Shown piece after piece: positions 9,316-16,945 of a DNA stretch of 64,000 nucleotides. Under the pieces are notes generated by a model. That model saw nothing but the letters and a program-made list of their open reading frames with translations, was not told the origin of the DNA and made no database searches. Source of the DNA: Desulfovibrio sp. (GTDB taxonomy: Bacteria > Desulfobacterota > Desulfovibrionia > Desulfovibrionales > Desulfovibrionaceae). Made by a program: the position numbers and the translations under genes. The stretch's first letter is position 1, and every line of letters starts with the position of its first letter. The stretch is from positions 17,427 to 81,426 of the forward strand of contig JAIKXS010000073.1 in NCBI GenBank assembly GCA_024683955.1, in the 5' to 3' direction.

Positions 9316-9400
9316 TGGTACCGAGGGGGGGACTTGAACCCCCACAGCTTGCGCCACTGCCACCTCAAAGCAGCGTGTCTACCAATTCCACCACCTCGGC
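9316..9400 (-). tRNA. tRNA-Leu (anticodon GAG)
   Basis: An 85-nt class II tRNA with encoded CCA. The acceptor arms GCCGAGG and CCTCGGT pair apart from the end positions. The D-loop has GGTAGAC, the anticodon stem CTGCT/GGCAG closes a TTGAGGT loop (anticodon GAG, decoding CTC), the variable arm is long, and the T-loop reads GTTCAAGTC. It stands alone beside the IS630 relics. tRNA genes are common integration sites, but I found no duplicated 3' end in the islet. Confidence 0.95.
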
Positions 9401-9556
9401 GCGATGGAAGTTTTTTATATGATCTTGAAAAAAAGAGCAAGTCCAAAATCAAGTTTTTGCAAAAAAAAGGCGAATAGTATTTTGGGGAGGTGCGCCGGCA
9501 ACGTCCGGAATGTGTCGTGCAGTCAATCGGTGTGCGCCTTCTTTTCCTTTAGCATC

Positions 9557-9617
9557 AAAAAAGGCATGTCTTCATGTGGCGTAAGGAGATCTCCTAAGCA
9601 GGAAGGACATGCCTTTT
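9557..9617 (-). terminator. Possible terminator of cheW
   Basis: A 12-bp inverted repeat (AAAAGGCATGTC at 9559-9570 and its complement at 9606-9617) encloses a loop that contains the palindrome GGAGATCTCC. On the minus strand the outer stem ends in a T run. It lies about 57 bp past the cheW stop. Confidence 0.5.
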
Positions 9618-9673
9618 ATCAGCAGTGGTGAACGCATCGGAGTGTAGATTGATCGTGCACCAACTTTAAAAAT

Positions 9674-10153
9674 TTACTGCATCTGTGTGAGTTTTTCGAT
9701 GTCCTCTGTTGAGAGCAACTTATCAAGGTCGAGCATGATAAGGAGTCGATCTTTGAGCTGGCCGACACCGCTGATGTAGTCCGAACCGATACCCGCGACA
9801 ACAGGTGGCGGTGGCTCAACCGTATTTGAAGGAATACGGAGGACTTCAGCCACCGCATCCACGACAAACCCAACAAGGATGTTATTGATAACGCAATCAA
9901 TAATACGCGTATTTTTGTCGTGGGGTTTCGGGGCGAGATTAAATCTTCGCCTCAGATCAATAATAGGGATGACTTTGCCACGCAAATTGATAACACCTTC
10001 GACAAAGGCCGGTGCACGAGGAACTTTGGTGATTTCCATTGTCCGGATGATTTCCTGAACCTTGAGAATATCAACACCAAATTCCTCTTCGCCGATACTG
10101 AATGTCACCAATTGCAGCAATTCATCATCATGTCTTTTTCCATCGGCTTCCAT
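9674..10153 (-). CDS. cheW: Chemotaxis coupling protein CheW
   Basis: A 159-residue CheW-type scaffold protein that couples chemoreceptors to the CheA kinase at the inner membrane. It begins at the first ATG with AAGGGAG upstream. The single CheW domain is visible throughout: LVTFSIGEEEFGVDILKVQEI (about 16-36), then VPRAPAFVEGVINLRGKVIPIIDLR (about 43-67), the conserved NLRG core, then DAVAEVLRIP and YISGVGQLKDRLLIMLDLDKLL at the end. There are no neighbouring che genes, so it is a stand-alone coupling protein or serves an array encoded elsewhere. Confidence 0.93.
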   Translation of the reverse strand: MEADGKRHDDELLQLVTFSIGEEEFGVDILKVQEIIRTMEITKVPRAPAFVEGVINLRGKVIPIIDLRRRFNLAPKPHDKNTRIIDCVINNILVGFVVDAVAEVLRIPSNTVEPPPPVVAGIGSDYISGVGQLKDRLLIMLDLDKLLSTEDIEKLTQMQ

Positions 10154-10351
10154 AGAAACTCCCTTACGGCCAAAGAGTGATTACTGCAAGAAAAAACGAT
10201 CGGGCGCGCAGTCTTGGAAGGCAGCCTTGCGCACCATAGTATTTTTGACGTGCCGGGGCACGCAGTTCCACAGCGTTGTTCTCCTTATCGGCTTATCTTG
10301 CAAGCACTCTAGGGCTTTTGCAAAAAAACTTCCCTGACGGTTCTTCACGCC

Positions 10352-12211
10352 TTATGGTGTTGCACTTTCAGGGATATGCTGCCGTTTTTCCAGGGCCACA
10401 TTTGTGCCGTTTTCCGAGTACTGCTCTTCAATAGCGCGGGCAAAATTCTTTTTGAGCCAGGCCGTATCGTAGATGTCCCTGAGAACAATGGGCTTTCTTG
10501 ATTTTTCACCTGGCGGGAAAATGGCTGTGAGCGGAATGCTGCGGCTTCCCAGTGTTGTGAGAAGGTAGGTCGCGGCGGCATTGGCCTGGGTGAGGTCTGC
10601 TTTCATCATGAGAAAATCATGCTTATCAAGGAGAGATTGCATGGTTTCATCCGTCAGAACGGTTTTCTCAAGAAATTTGCAATTAGGGCACCAATCAGCT
10701 GTAAACTGCACGAGAATCATTCGTTTGCCAAGATTGCTTGTAAAGAGCTCAGGAGTAAAGGTCTGCCAGGCGAGCGGGCGTGCCTGCGGGGTCAGAAGAG
10801 AAACGATGGAGCCCGTGAAGATGGCAATACAGAGAATCCCCAAAAGGCGTTTCCTGAGCGGAGATGCGCCATTCCTGCAGTACTTCCCCCAGACGCTCGC
10901 CGCGACGGCGATGAAAAGAAGGGTGGCAAGTATGTGGATATACATTTCCTGTGGCAGGATGGAGAGAAGATAGATGGCTGTACCAAGCAGAAAATATCCC
11001 ACGATATGCTCGACCACATTCATCCATGGACCTGATTTCGGAAGCAGCAGAACGGCCCTGGGCCAGAGGGAGAAGAGCAGATAGGGCAGTGCCATGCCAA
11101 GCCCAATGAACCAGAAAATCAGCATAAGGACCGCGAGAGGCTGCGTAAAGGCCCATCCGAGCACGCCGCCAAGAAGTGGCCCGCTGCAGGGTGTGGCCAG
11201 AAAAGTGGTCATAAGACCCGTAAAATAGGCGTTGAGATAAGGGCTCTTCGTTGAATCGCTGAGTTTCAGATCGATAACCGGCAGCGAAAAGACCTCGAGC
11301 ATTGACAGGCCCATGAGAAAGACAAAGCAGAGCATGAGGAGGACAAGGGTCTGATTTTGGAAAAGCTGTCCCCAAATAAAATCGGCAAGTCCGAGAATCA
11401 GGGCAAGAAGGGTGAAAAAGGTTAGAATGCCGGCAGAAAAGCAGAGGTTGTGGCGTCTGAAAAGACGAATGCGCTCGCTTTCGCTCTGTGCACCAATTAG
11501 AAGCAGCCCGCTCATCTTGAACGTGAGTACCGGCAGAACACAGGGCATGATATTCAGAATGAGGCCTGCCAGAAGACCGAAGAGCATAGCCTTTGAAAGA
11601 GTGGTGATTTCAAGGCTTTTGTCGGCATAAACAGGATCGAGTGTCACTGCAAATGAATCGGGTGGGGGAAGCGGGGCGGGCGTCTCCGGCTTTGGCACTG
11701 GATGGGCGCTCTCCTTTGGCTTTGTGTCGATGGCCTCCGAGAATTGTACTGCCCATGGTTCCTTTGAGAGCTCGGGCAGAGTTCGGGGAATTGTTCCCTT
11801 AAGTGAAAGATTGACGGGAATGCAATTGTGTTCCGAGCAGAGCAAAAGACTCAGAGATCCAGTGTAGTGGGCACCTGCAGCCTCTGCCGGAAGCTGGGTA
11901 AAGAGGGGAAACTCGTCTTCGTAGACAAAGATTGAGTGATCGGGGGCGTAGAAGTCCCGCTGAGCAGCTCCCTTGGGGTAGATTATGGTGAGTGATTCGT
12001 TGTTGACCGTAAGCTCGCATTCTGTCGGGCGGCCTATGTCGCGTGTTTCGTTAGAGTAGGCGTGGTATCCGTCGGGAAGGGTGACAAAGAGGGCGCACGC
12101 CAGTCGCTCCCCGTCGAGTGCGCAGCGCAGCTTTGTCGATACGCCGTGGGCGCTGAGGGGGGCGGAGAGAAGGAAGAGAAAAAAGGGAATAAGAAAAAGA
12201 CGTAAAAGCAT
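10352..12211 (-). CDS. dsbD: Thiol:disulfide interchange protein DsbD
   Basis: A 619-residue inner-membrane reductant conveyor that moves electrons from cytoplasmic thioredoxin to periplasmic thiol proteins, including cytochrome c maturation factors. It has a signal peptide (residues 1-21), a periplasmic DsbD-alpha-like domain (about 22-145, with a Cys pair in LLLCSEHNC), eight predicted membrane helices beginning near residue 205 with the redox Cys in IMPCVLPVL, and a C-terminal thioredoxin-like domain with FTADWCPNCKFLE (CxxC near 508-511). All three redox-active domains are present. This reducing activity fits the need to mature the multihaem NrfHA encoded at 45.9 kb. Confidence 0.92.
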   Translation of the reverse strand: MLLRLFLIPFFLFLLSAPLSAHGVSTKLRCALDGERLACALFVTLPDGYHAYSNETRDIGRPTECELTVNNESLTIIYPKGAAQRDFYAPDHSIFVYEDEFPLFTQLPAEAAGAHYTGSLSLLLCSEHNCIPVNLSLKGTIPRTLPELSKEPWAVQFSEAIDTKPKESAHPVPKPETPAPLPPPDSFAVTLDPVYADKSLEITTLSKAMLFGLLAGLILNIMPCVLPVLTFKMSGLLLIGAQSESERIRLFRRHNLCFSAGILTFFTLLALILGLADFIWGQLFQNQTLVLLMLCFVFLMGLSMLEVFSLPVIDLKLSDSTKSPYLNAYFTGLMTTFLATPCSGPLLGGVLGWAFTQPLAVLMLIFWFIGLGMALPYLLFSLWPRAVLLLPKSGPWMNVVEHIVGYFLLGTAIYLLSILPQEMYIHILATLLFIAVAASVWGKYCRNGASPLRKRLLGILCIAIFTGSIVSLLTPQARPLAWQTFTPELFTSNLGKRMILVQFTADWCPNCKFLEKTVLTDETMQSLLDKHDFLMMKADLTQANAAATYLLTTLGSRSIPLTAIFPPGEKSRKPIVLRDIYDTAWLKKNFARAIEEQYSENGTNVALEKRQHIPESATP

Positions 12212-12625
12212 CGATACGTATTGATAGAGTGGTTATAAAACGGAAAAATGTCTCCAAATGCCGTCACGGATCAGGTCACGTTTTGGACCTCACACCCGAC
12301 TGTCGAGGCCTCGAAAGATATACAGGCGTTGACACGTAACTCCGAGCGCCGCAATGCACCGCGCCGCAACGGGGCGACACCACATCTAGGGTATACGAGA
12401 GCTGAGCTTTTGTGAATCAGTAAAACGGGCGGCAAGTGTCCCCTTCCTTAAATTCTTTTTCAGGAGTCCCGGGGGGCAGGTTGAAAACGAATATTCGTAT
12501 GGCGGACTTCCCTTCAACATGTGCGAGAAAACTTATCCGTCCGAGAAATAGGCAAATAGACGGCGCAGGCCGGTTGATGTCCATTTTTTCCTTCGGAGGG
12601 ACCTCAATGGCGAAGAGATATGCCG
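12212..12625. other. Intergenic region downstream of the TnpB-end-like repeat
   Basis: About 410 bases upstream of dsbD. The dsbD promoter should lie near 12220-12300 on the minus strand. An open frame of about 70 codons continues from the repeat at 12626 down to 12417, but it has no recognisable similarity or ribosome-binding site. Nothing else is supported. Confidence 0.35.
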
Positions 12626-12890
12626 GTTGACATCTTTCCCCACCCAACGTCGGGGGATTTCTGGCGAGACGGGTTCCAGCTTCAACGAGACTGCCCAGGA
12701 TGAACATCACTTGGTTTTCGCTTTCAGATTCCTGCAGTGGGGAATTTTACGGCAGCAAACCAGCGCCCTGTTCCCCCATGCCCCACTATTTCTCCACAGC
12801 TTGACAGGGATCGCCCAGCCAGGGGTATGTTGGAACAGGAAAGGCATAGTGGCAATGAATTTCCAGTTACGGTGCGCCTTATTCTCTCGC
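12626..12890 (-). repeat. Degenerate repeat copy A, resembles the 3' end of an IS200/IS605 TnpB unit
   Basis: About 260 bases that align along their length with 58492-58748 in the same orientation. Both begin GTTGACATC on the plus strand and share TTTCTGGCG, CTTCAACGAGACTG, ACATCA, TGGGGAA, ACGGCAGC and GAATTTCC in the same order. On the minus strand the end has the form of IS605-type right ends, a G/C-rich inverted repeat followed by GATGTCAAC, preceded by a decayed C-terminal coding frame. The copy is interrupted by stops and carries no intact gene. The TnpB link is an inference from the shape of the end. Confidence 0.5.
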
Positions 12891-12919
12891 CCCGAAGGGC
12901 GGGTGGGGCGGCGCGTTCG

Positions 12920-12957
12920 AAAAAAAAAGACCAGCCGTAAGCCCGACTGGTCTTTTT
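12920..12957 (-). terminator. Intrinsic terminator of greA
   Basis: Arms AAAAGACCAG (12925-12934) and CTGGTCTTTT (12947-12956) enclose a 12-nt loop. On the minus strand the stem is followed by a long T run. It lies just past the greA stop at 12980. Confidence 0.85.
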
Positions 12958-12979
12958 CATACACAAAGAATTCGCTGCC

Positions 12980-13468
12980 TTACTGGAGAACGCTGCTCCC
13001 CTTGAAAGAAATGCTTAAAATTTCGTAGGTTACACGGCCTCTGGGGATTGAGATGGTCACTTCGTCTCCTTCCTCCTTGCCAAGAAGGGCCTGCCCAACG
13101 GGGGAAACAAAAGAAATGGAACCCTTTGTGGGATTGGCTTCATCGGGACCGAGGATCGTATAGGTTTTCTTTTCCCCACTGTCGACATCCTCCAATTCCA
13201 CCGTGCAGCCAAAGACCACCTTGTCGCCGCTCAATGTGTCCAAGTCAACAACTTTGTATTGCCCAAGACGACTTTCTATGTATTTGATACGCGCTTCCGT
13301 CATCCCCTGACGTTCACGGGCGGCATCATAGCCTGCGTTTTCGCTCAAATCCCCTTCTTCACGGGCTTCTTTGATCGCCTGGATAATGGCTGGCCGTTCA
13401 TTTTTCAGTTTTTCCAATTCTTCTTCCAATCGTTTGTATCCTTGAATGGAAATCGGCATTGTTGGCAT
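12980..13468 (-). CDS. greA: Transcription elongation factor GreA
   Basis: A 162-residue factor that enters the RNA polymerase secondary channel and stimulates transcript cleavage to rescue backtracked complexes. The N-terminal coiled coil is visible in GYKRLEEELEKLKNERP and IKEAREEGDLSENAGYDAARERQ, with the acidic tip in EGDLSENAGYDAA. The C-terminal FKBP-like domain contains ISFVSPVGQALLGKEEGDEV. I start at the ATG at 13468, which has GAGGA 5 nt upstream; an ATG three codons later is also possible. Length is normal for GreA. Confidence 0.95.
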   Translation of the reverse strand: MPTMPISIQGYKRLEEELEKLKNERPAIIQAIKEAREEGDLSENAGYDAARERQGMTEARIKYIESRLGQYKVVDLDTLSGDKVVFGCTVELEDVDSGEKKTYTILGPDEANPTKGSISFVSPVGQALLGKEEGDEVTISIPRGRVTYEILSISFKGSSVLQ

Positions 13469-14043
13469 GGGTATCCTCGTATGACAAAAAAAGTGTCCCG
13501 CTGCCAAAACAGCGGAACCACATTGTGTGCTCCCTGGGGGGAGAAAATACTCTGCGTGCCCCTGTTTTTTTGTGGTTACAGCCTTTTTGTGATTTCGGAA
13601 AAGGAGTTCTCGCGTTTGCCAGCGTAAAAAAGCAGCTCAAAGGGAAACAGAAATCATGGCAGTAACGAAAAGAAAAGGGGAACGGCTTATACAAAGAACA
13701 GTAATACTAAGACCATCCAGAAACAGATGGTCTGAATGGTCTTTCTTGAATTTTTTTGACTGATCTGAAAAAAGGATTGACCGCCTTGCGTACCCGCATG
13801 CGGTCTTAAGAAATATGTTCCTGCAAGAAATATGAACGAAAAGAAGACGTTCGTCAAGATCTTTTTTTGGGGGGGCAAAAAGGCATACTTTCGCAATCCT
13901 GGCATGCGCTGCAAGGTCCATTAACCCCAGAGAATCGTCGGAATATTTTTCTTGTCCAAAGACTTCAAGCAGGGTATTTTCTTTCGTCAGACTGGGACTC
14001 CCCGAGAACACACTGTCAACCCATAGGATGTTTTTTTCGTGCT
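13469..14043. other. Intergenic region between greA and the MprF-like gene
   Basis: Divergent spacer of about 575 bases. It holds the greA promoter and the promoter of the membrane protein at 14044. An 8-bp hairpin (AGACCATC/GATGGTCT, 13710-13733) lies inside but lacks a T tract of its own. Short open frames on both strands have no recognisable content. Confidence 0.35.
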
Positions 14044-15573
14044 ATGAAGAAAAATTTTTTTCGCTACCTAGGTCCCGTACTTGTCAGCGCTGTTTTCTGC
14101 CTTGCCATCTATCTTCTCTACCACAAGCTGAAGCAATACAGTATTGCAGAAATCCGGGATTCCATGAGCATGGTCTCCTCGTGGAGAATATTCGCCTGTC
14201 TTCTTGGTACCGCCGTGAGCTATGTTATCCTCATGGGCTATGACTTTCTGGCCATTCGTGCCATTCACAAGCGTCTTTCCCTCCCACGCCTCTGCCTTGT
14301 GTCGTTTGTGGGGCAGACGGTCAGTTACAATTTCGGTGCACTCCTTGGCGGCACGGCCGTGCGCTACCGCTTTTATTCGGCCTGGAATTTTACCGTGACT
14401 GACATTGTCCGTCTTGTACTCATGCTTGCCGTAACGTTCTGGGTGGGTGTCCTTGGAACCTGCGGCATATTTTTTGTTATTGCTCCTCCCCATATACCAG
14501 AGGAACTTGCCGTTCACATCCCCTTTGCTGATCTGCGTATTTTAGGGGGAATCCTCTTTTTTGTGGCCTTTATCTACATATTCCTCTGCTTCAGGGTCAG
14601 ACACCCCATCCACGTTTTTGGAAAAGAATTTGTCTTTCCGCCAGCAAAGCTTGCTGTCTGGCAGTTTATAGTAGCCTCCGTGGATATCATCGCAGCCGCA
14701 TTCTGCATGTATATCCTTCTCCCGGGAAGCCTTGGCATCAGCTTCTGGGATTTTGTTCCAAGCTATCTTCTGGCACAGGTTGCGGTTGTTCTGACCCATG
14801 TGCCGGGAGGCGTGGGGATTTTTGAGCTTGTAATCATCAATCTCACTCATACAGATCAGACACAGATTGTCTTTGCTGCTGTTCTGCTCTTCCGTCTTTT
14901 CTACTATATTATCCCTCTTCTTCTTGCGGCCCTGATTTTAGCGGGATACGAAGTCAGAACAAGGAGGTCCTCCTTCCGTGATCTCCGCAGAAAGATCAAT
15001 ATCATTTCCCATTCCGTGGCGGCCTATGGGACCTTCGGGCTTGGGGTCGCCTTTCTCATTTCGGCCTTTTATCCGCTTCCTTATGCCCTCATTCATGACG
15101 TTTCGACCTCCTCTGCTTTTCTTTCAGCCTTAGGGGAGTATCTTCTGGGTGCCACGGGCTTCCTCCTTCTTCTCTTCTCCTACGGGCTGGAGCACAAGGA
15201 GAGCGCGTCCCTTCCGTTGACGTGGATCCTTCTCCTGCTCGGAGGGCTTGGGGCCTTCCTCCACAGCGGCTCATACCTTCTTCCCTTGGTTGCCGTTGTG
15301 TTTCTTGCCGTGCTTTTTCTTCTTAAACCCCGTTTTTACAGAACACGTTTTTTCCTGCTTCACGGCCTTCCGGTATATTGGCTTTTAGCCTCTCTTGTCG
15401 CGCTTCTTCTTGTTGTGAGTGCTGCCCTTGTTTACTATTACGGATCGTTGAACCTTGAAACACTTCTGGGCAACACCCAGCACATCAATGCGTGCAGGGC
15501 TCTTAGGGCGTCCTTTTTCCTTCTTTTGCTTTCCGGTATGGCTTTTTCACTTTTGCGGCAGGGCGATCGATAG
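14044..15573 (+). CDS. Integral membrane protein, UPF0104/MprF-like flippase domain
   Basis: A 509-residue polytopic protein with roughly 12-14 hydrophobic helices. It matches the membrane domain of the lysylphosphatidylglycerol synthase (MprF) and UPF0104/YbhN families: NFGALLGGTAVRYRFYSAW near residue 98 and LTHVPGGVGIFELV near residue 254 are the family's signature loops. The C-terminal aminoacyl-transferase catalytic domain of full MprF is absent, so a role in lipid translocation or an unknown envelope function is more likely than lipid aminoacylation. I start at the ATG at 14044 because the first membrane helix follows at once; its ribosome-binding site is poor, so the start is uncertain. 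Confidence 0.82.
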   Translation: MKKNFFRYLGPVLVSAVFCLAIYLLYHKLKQYSIAEIRDSMSMVSSWRIFACLLGTAVSYVILMGYDFLAIRAIHKRLSLPRLCLVSFVGQTVSYNFGALLGGTAVRYRFYSAWNFTVTDIVRLVLMLAVTFWVGVLGTCGIFFVIAPPHIPEELAVHIPFADLRILGGILFFVAFIYIFLCFRVRHPIHVFGKEFVFPPAKLAVWQFIVASVDIIAAAFCMYILLPGSLGISFWDFVPSYLLAQVAVVLTHVPGGVGIFELVIINLTHTDQTQIVFAAVLLFRLFYYIIPLLLAALILAGYEVRTRRSSFRDLRRKINIISHSVAAYGTFGLGVAFLISAFYPLPYALIHDVSTSSAFLSALGEYLLGATGFLLLLFSYGLEHKESASLPLTWILLLLGGLGAFLHSGSYLLPLVAVVFLAVLFLLKPRFYRTRFFLLHGLPVYWLLASLVALLLVVSAALVYYYGSLNLETLLGNTQHINACRALRASFFLLLLSGMAFSLLRQGDR

Positions 15574-16125
15574 AGGCCCGGCTCCTGCGCGTCCTGTTTT
15601 TCTAATGCGGTGACAGAATGCATGTACGGAGACGTCCCTGAAAATTGTTCGCTGTACCGGAAAAGGATGATTCGAGCTTCCTTTGAAGAGGATGACAGAA
15701 AAAGAGCAAGCATTCTCTTCCGCTCTCAGACGTGTCAGCGTTGAATCAGATTCATCTTTATCTGTGGAACGTTAAGGGGCGTATCTTCTGCAGCATGACG
15801 CCATCCCCGTTGTACATTGCGGTCAAATAACCGGCATCACGACTGTATTTCTTTGCGTTTTTTGTTCTTATGCGAGGGCCCGTGTGCCTCCCGTCAGCCT
15901 TGTAGCTTTGGTACGGAAAGATCCAGGACTGCGATTCCCTGCATTTTTGAATACGTGTTAAAGAAGGGCTCCAGTCTGCTGCGGGGAGCACAGAGCTTGA
16001 AGGGGTCTTCCTTTGCAAAAGCAGCCATGTATATCTGGTCTGCAATCATGTCTGACATGGCCCGCATTGCATTGAATGCCGGTCATTTCTGCAGGTTTTT
16101 CTACTCTGGGTTCCCAAATACCAAT
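15574..16125. other. Intergenic region between two convergent genes
   Basis: About 550 bases between the MprF-like gene and the pyrR terminator, without a recognisable gene. Several short frames overlap one another with no ribosome-binding sites. No repeat or structured RNA was identified. Confidence 0.35.
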
Positions 16126-16180
16126 AAAAAAACGCATATAAGAGCGTTCATTTCCATTTGGCTCATATATACGTTTTTTT
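16126..16180 (-). terminator. Probable terminator of pyrR
   Basis: Arms 16126-16145 and 16161-16180 pair at 18 of 20 positions around a 15-nt loop. One arm begins with seven A and the other ends with seven T, so it can work in both directions. It lies 41 bp past the pyrR stop. Confidence 0.75.
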
Positions 16181-16220
16181 TGGGGAATGTGACCTGTGTT
16201 ACTTTTGCGTTTCCGCGGGA

Positions 16221-16754
16221 CTAGGGACGTGTGAGAAGAACCTGATCAACTCCGTCCCGTTCCTCCAGACTTACCATGATCTGCTCATCATGACGGGTTT
16301 TGACGCTTTTTCCGATGAAGTCGGCCTGGATGGGCAACTCTCTGTGGCCGCGGTCAATAAGGACAAGGAGCTTCACGGTCTTCGGGCGTCCGTAGTCGAG
16401 GAGGGCGTCAAGAGCTGCCCGAACTGTTCTTCCGCTGAAGAGAACGTCGTCGATAAGGACTACGGTTTTGTCCGTGATATCTGTCGGAATGCAGGATGTG
16501 CCAATGACGGGCTGTTCCTTGATGCTTGTCCAGTCATCACGGTAGAGATTGATGTCCAGAGTTCCCTGCTCAAAGTTCTTCTTCCCTTTCTCGGCAAGAA
16601 GCCTCCCGAGACGTCTTGCGAGGTCGGCACCTCTCCGCTCAATACCTATGAGAACGCATTCCTCTTCTTTATCGAGCACTTCAAGCAGCTGTGAGCCAAG
16701 ACGGTCGAGGACAAGGGCCATGGATGTGTGGTCGAGAATACATTCCTGGAACAT
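16221..16754 (-). CDS. pyrR: Bifunctional pyr operon regulator / uracil phosphoribosyltransferase PyrR
   Basis: A 177-residue PyrR homologue. In Bacillus PyrR binds pyr mRNA leaders in response to UMP and also has uracil phosphoribosyltransferase activity. The PRPP-binding loop VVLIDDVLFSGRTVRAALD lies near residues 97-115, with GIERRGADLARRL, YRDDW and VLIDRGHRELPIQADFIGK in their expected places. Whether it regulates pyrBC here is open: no anti-antiterminator was seen in the pyrB leader, and many Gram-negative PyrR proteins may act mainly as enzymes. It is monocistronic and divergent from mfd. Confidence 0.93.
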   Translation of the reverse strand: MFQECILDHTSMALVLDRLGSQLLEVLDKEEECVLIGIERRGADLARRLGRLLAEKGKKNFEQGTLDINLYRDDWTSIKEQPVIGTSCIPTDITDKTVVLIDDVLFSGRTVRAALDALLDYGRPKTVKLLVLIDRGHRELPIQADFIGKSVKTRHDEQIMVSLEERDGVDQVLLTRP

Positions 16755-16945
16755 GAGGTTCTCCTTTTGGTGGCAACGGTTCCGCTGTCCCCCATTGTAG
16801 AACGGACGTCATCACAGCGTCGTCCCTCTGTGCCTGTGGGCGTAACCTGTTCTTGACTTTTTCGTTCTCTCTTCGCAAACTGTCTTTTTTGGAAGTCTAA
16901 AGATTTCCGCCCTCCTCCGCAACTCTACGATTCTTTCCTGCCCAT

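Noticed and set aside
9316..9400. tRNA-Leu as a phage or island attachment site
   Set aside because: No duplicated tRNA 3' end and no integrase gene were found within the window.
12417..12625. Small minus-strand gene next to repeat copy A
   Set aside because: The frame runs out of the repeat with no start site of its own and no recognisable domain.
13637..14011. 124-codon minus-strand frame as a gene
   Set aside because: It lies in the promoter region of the MprF-like gene, has low-complexity composition, and no family similarity.
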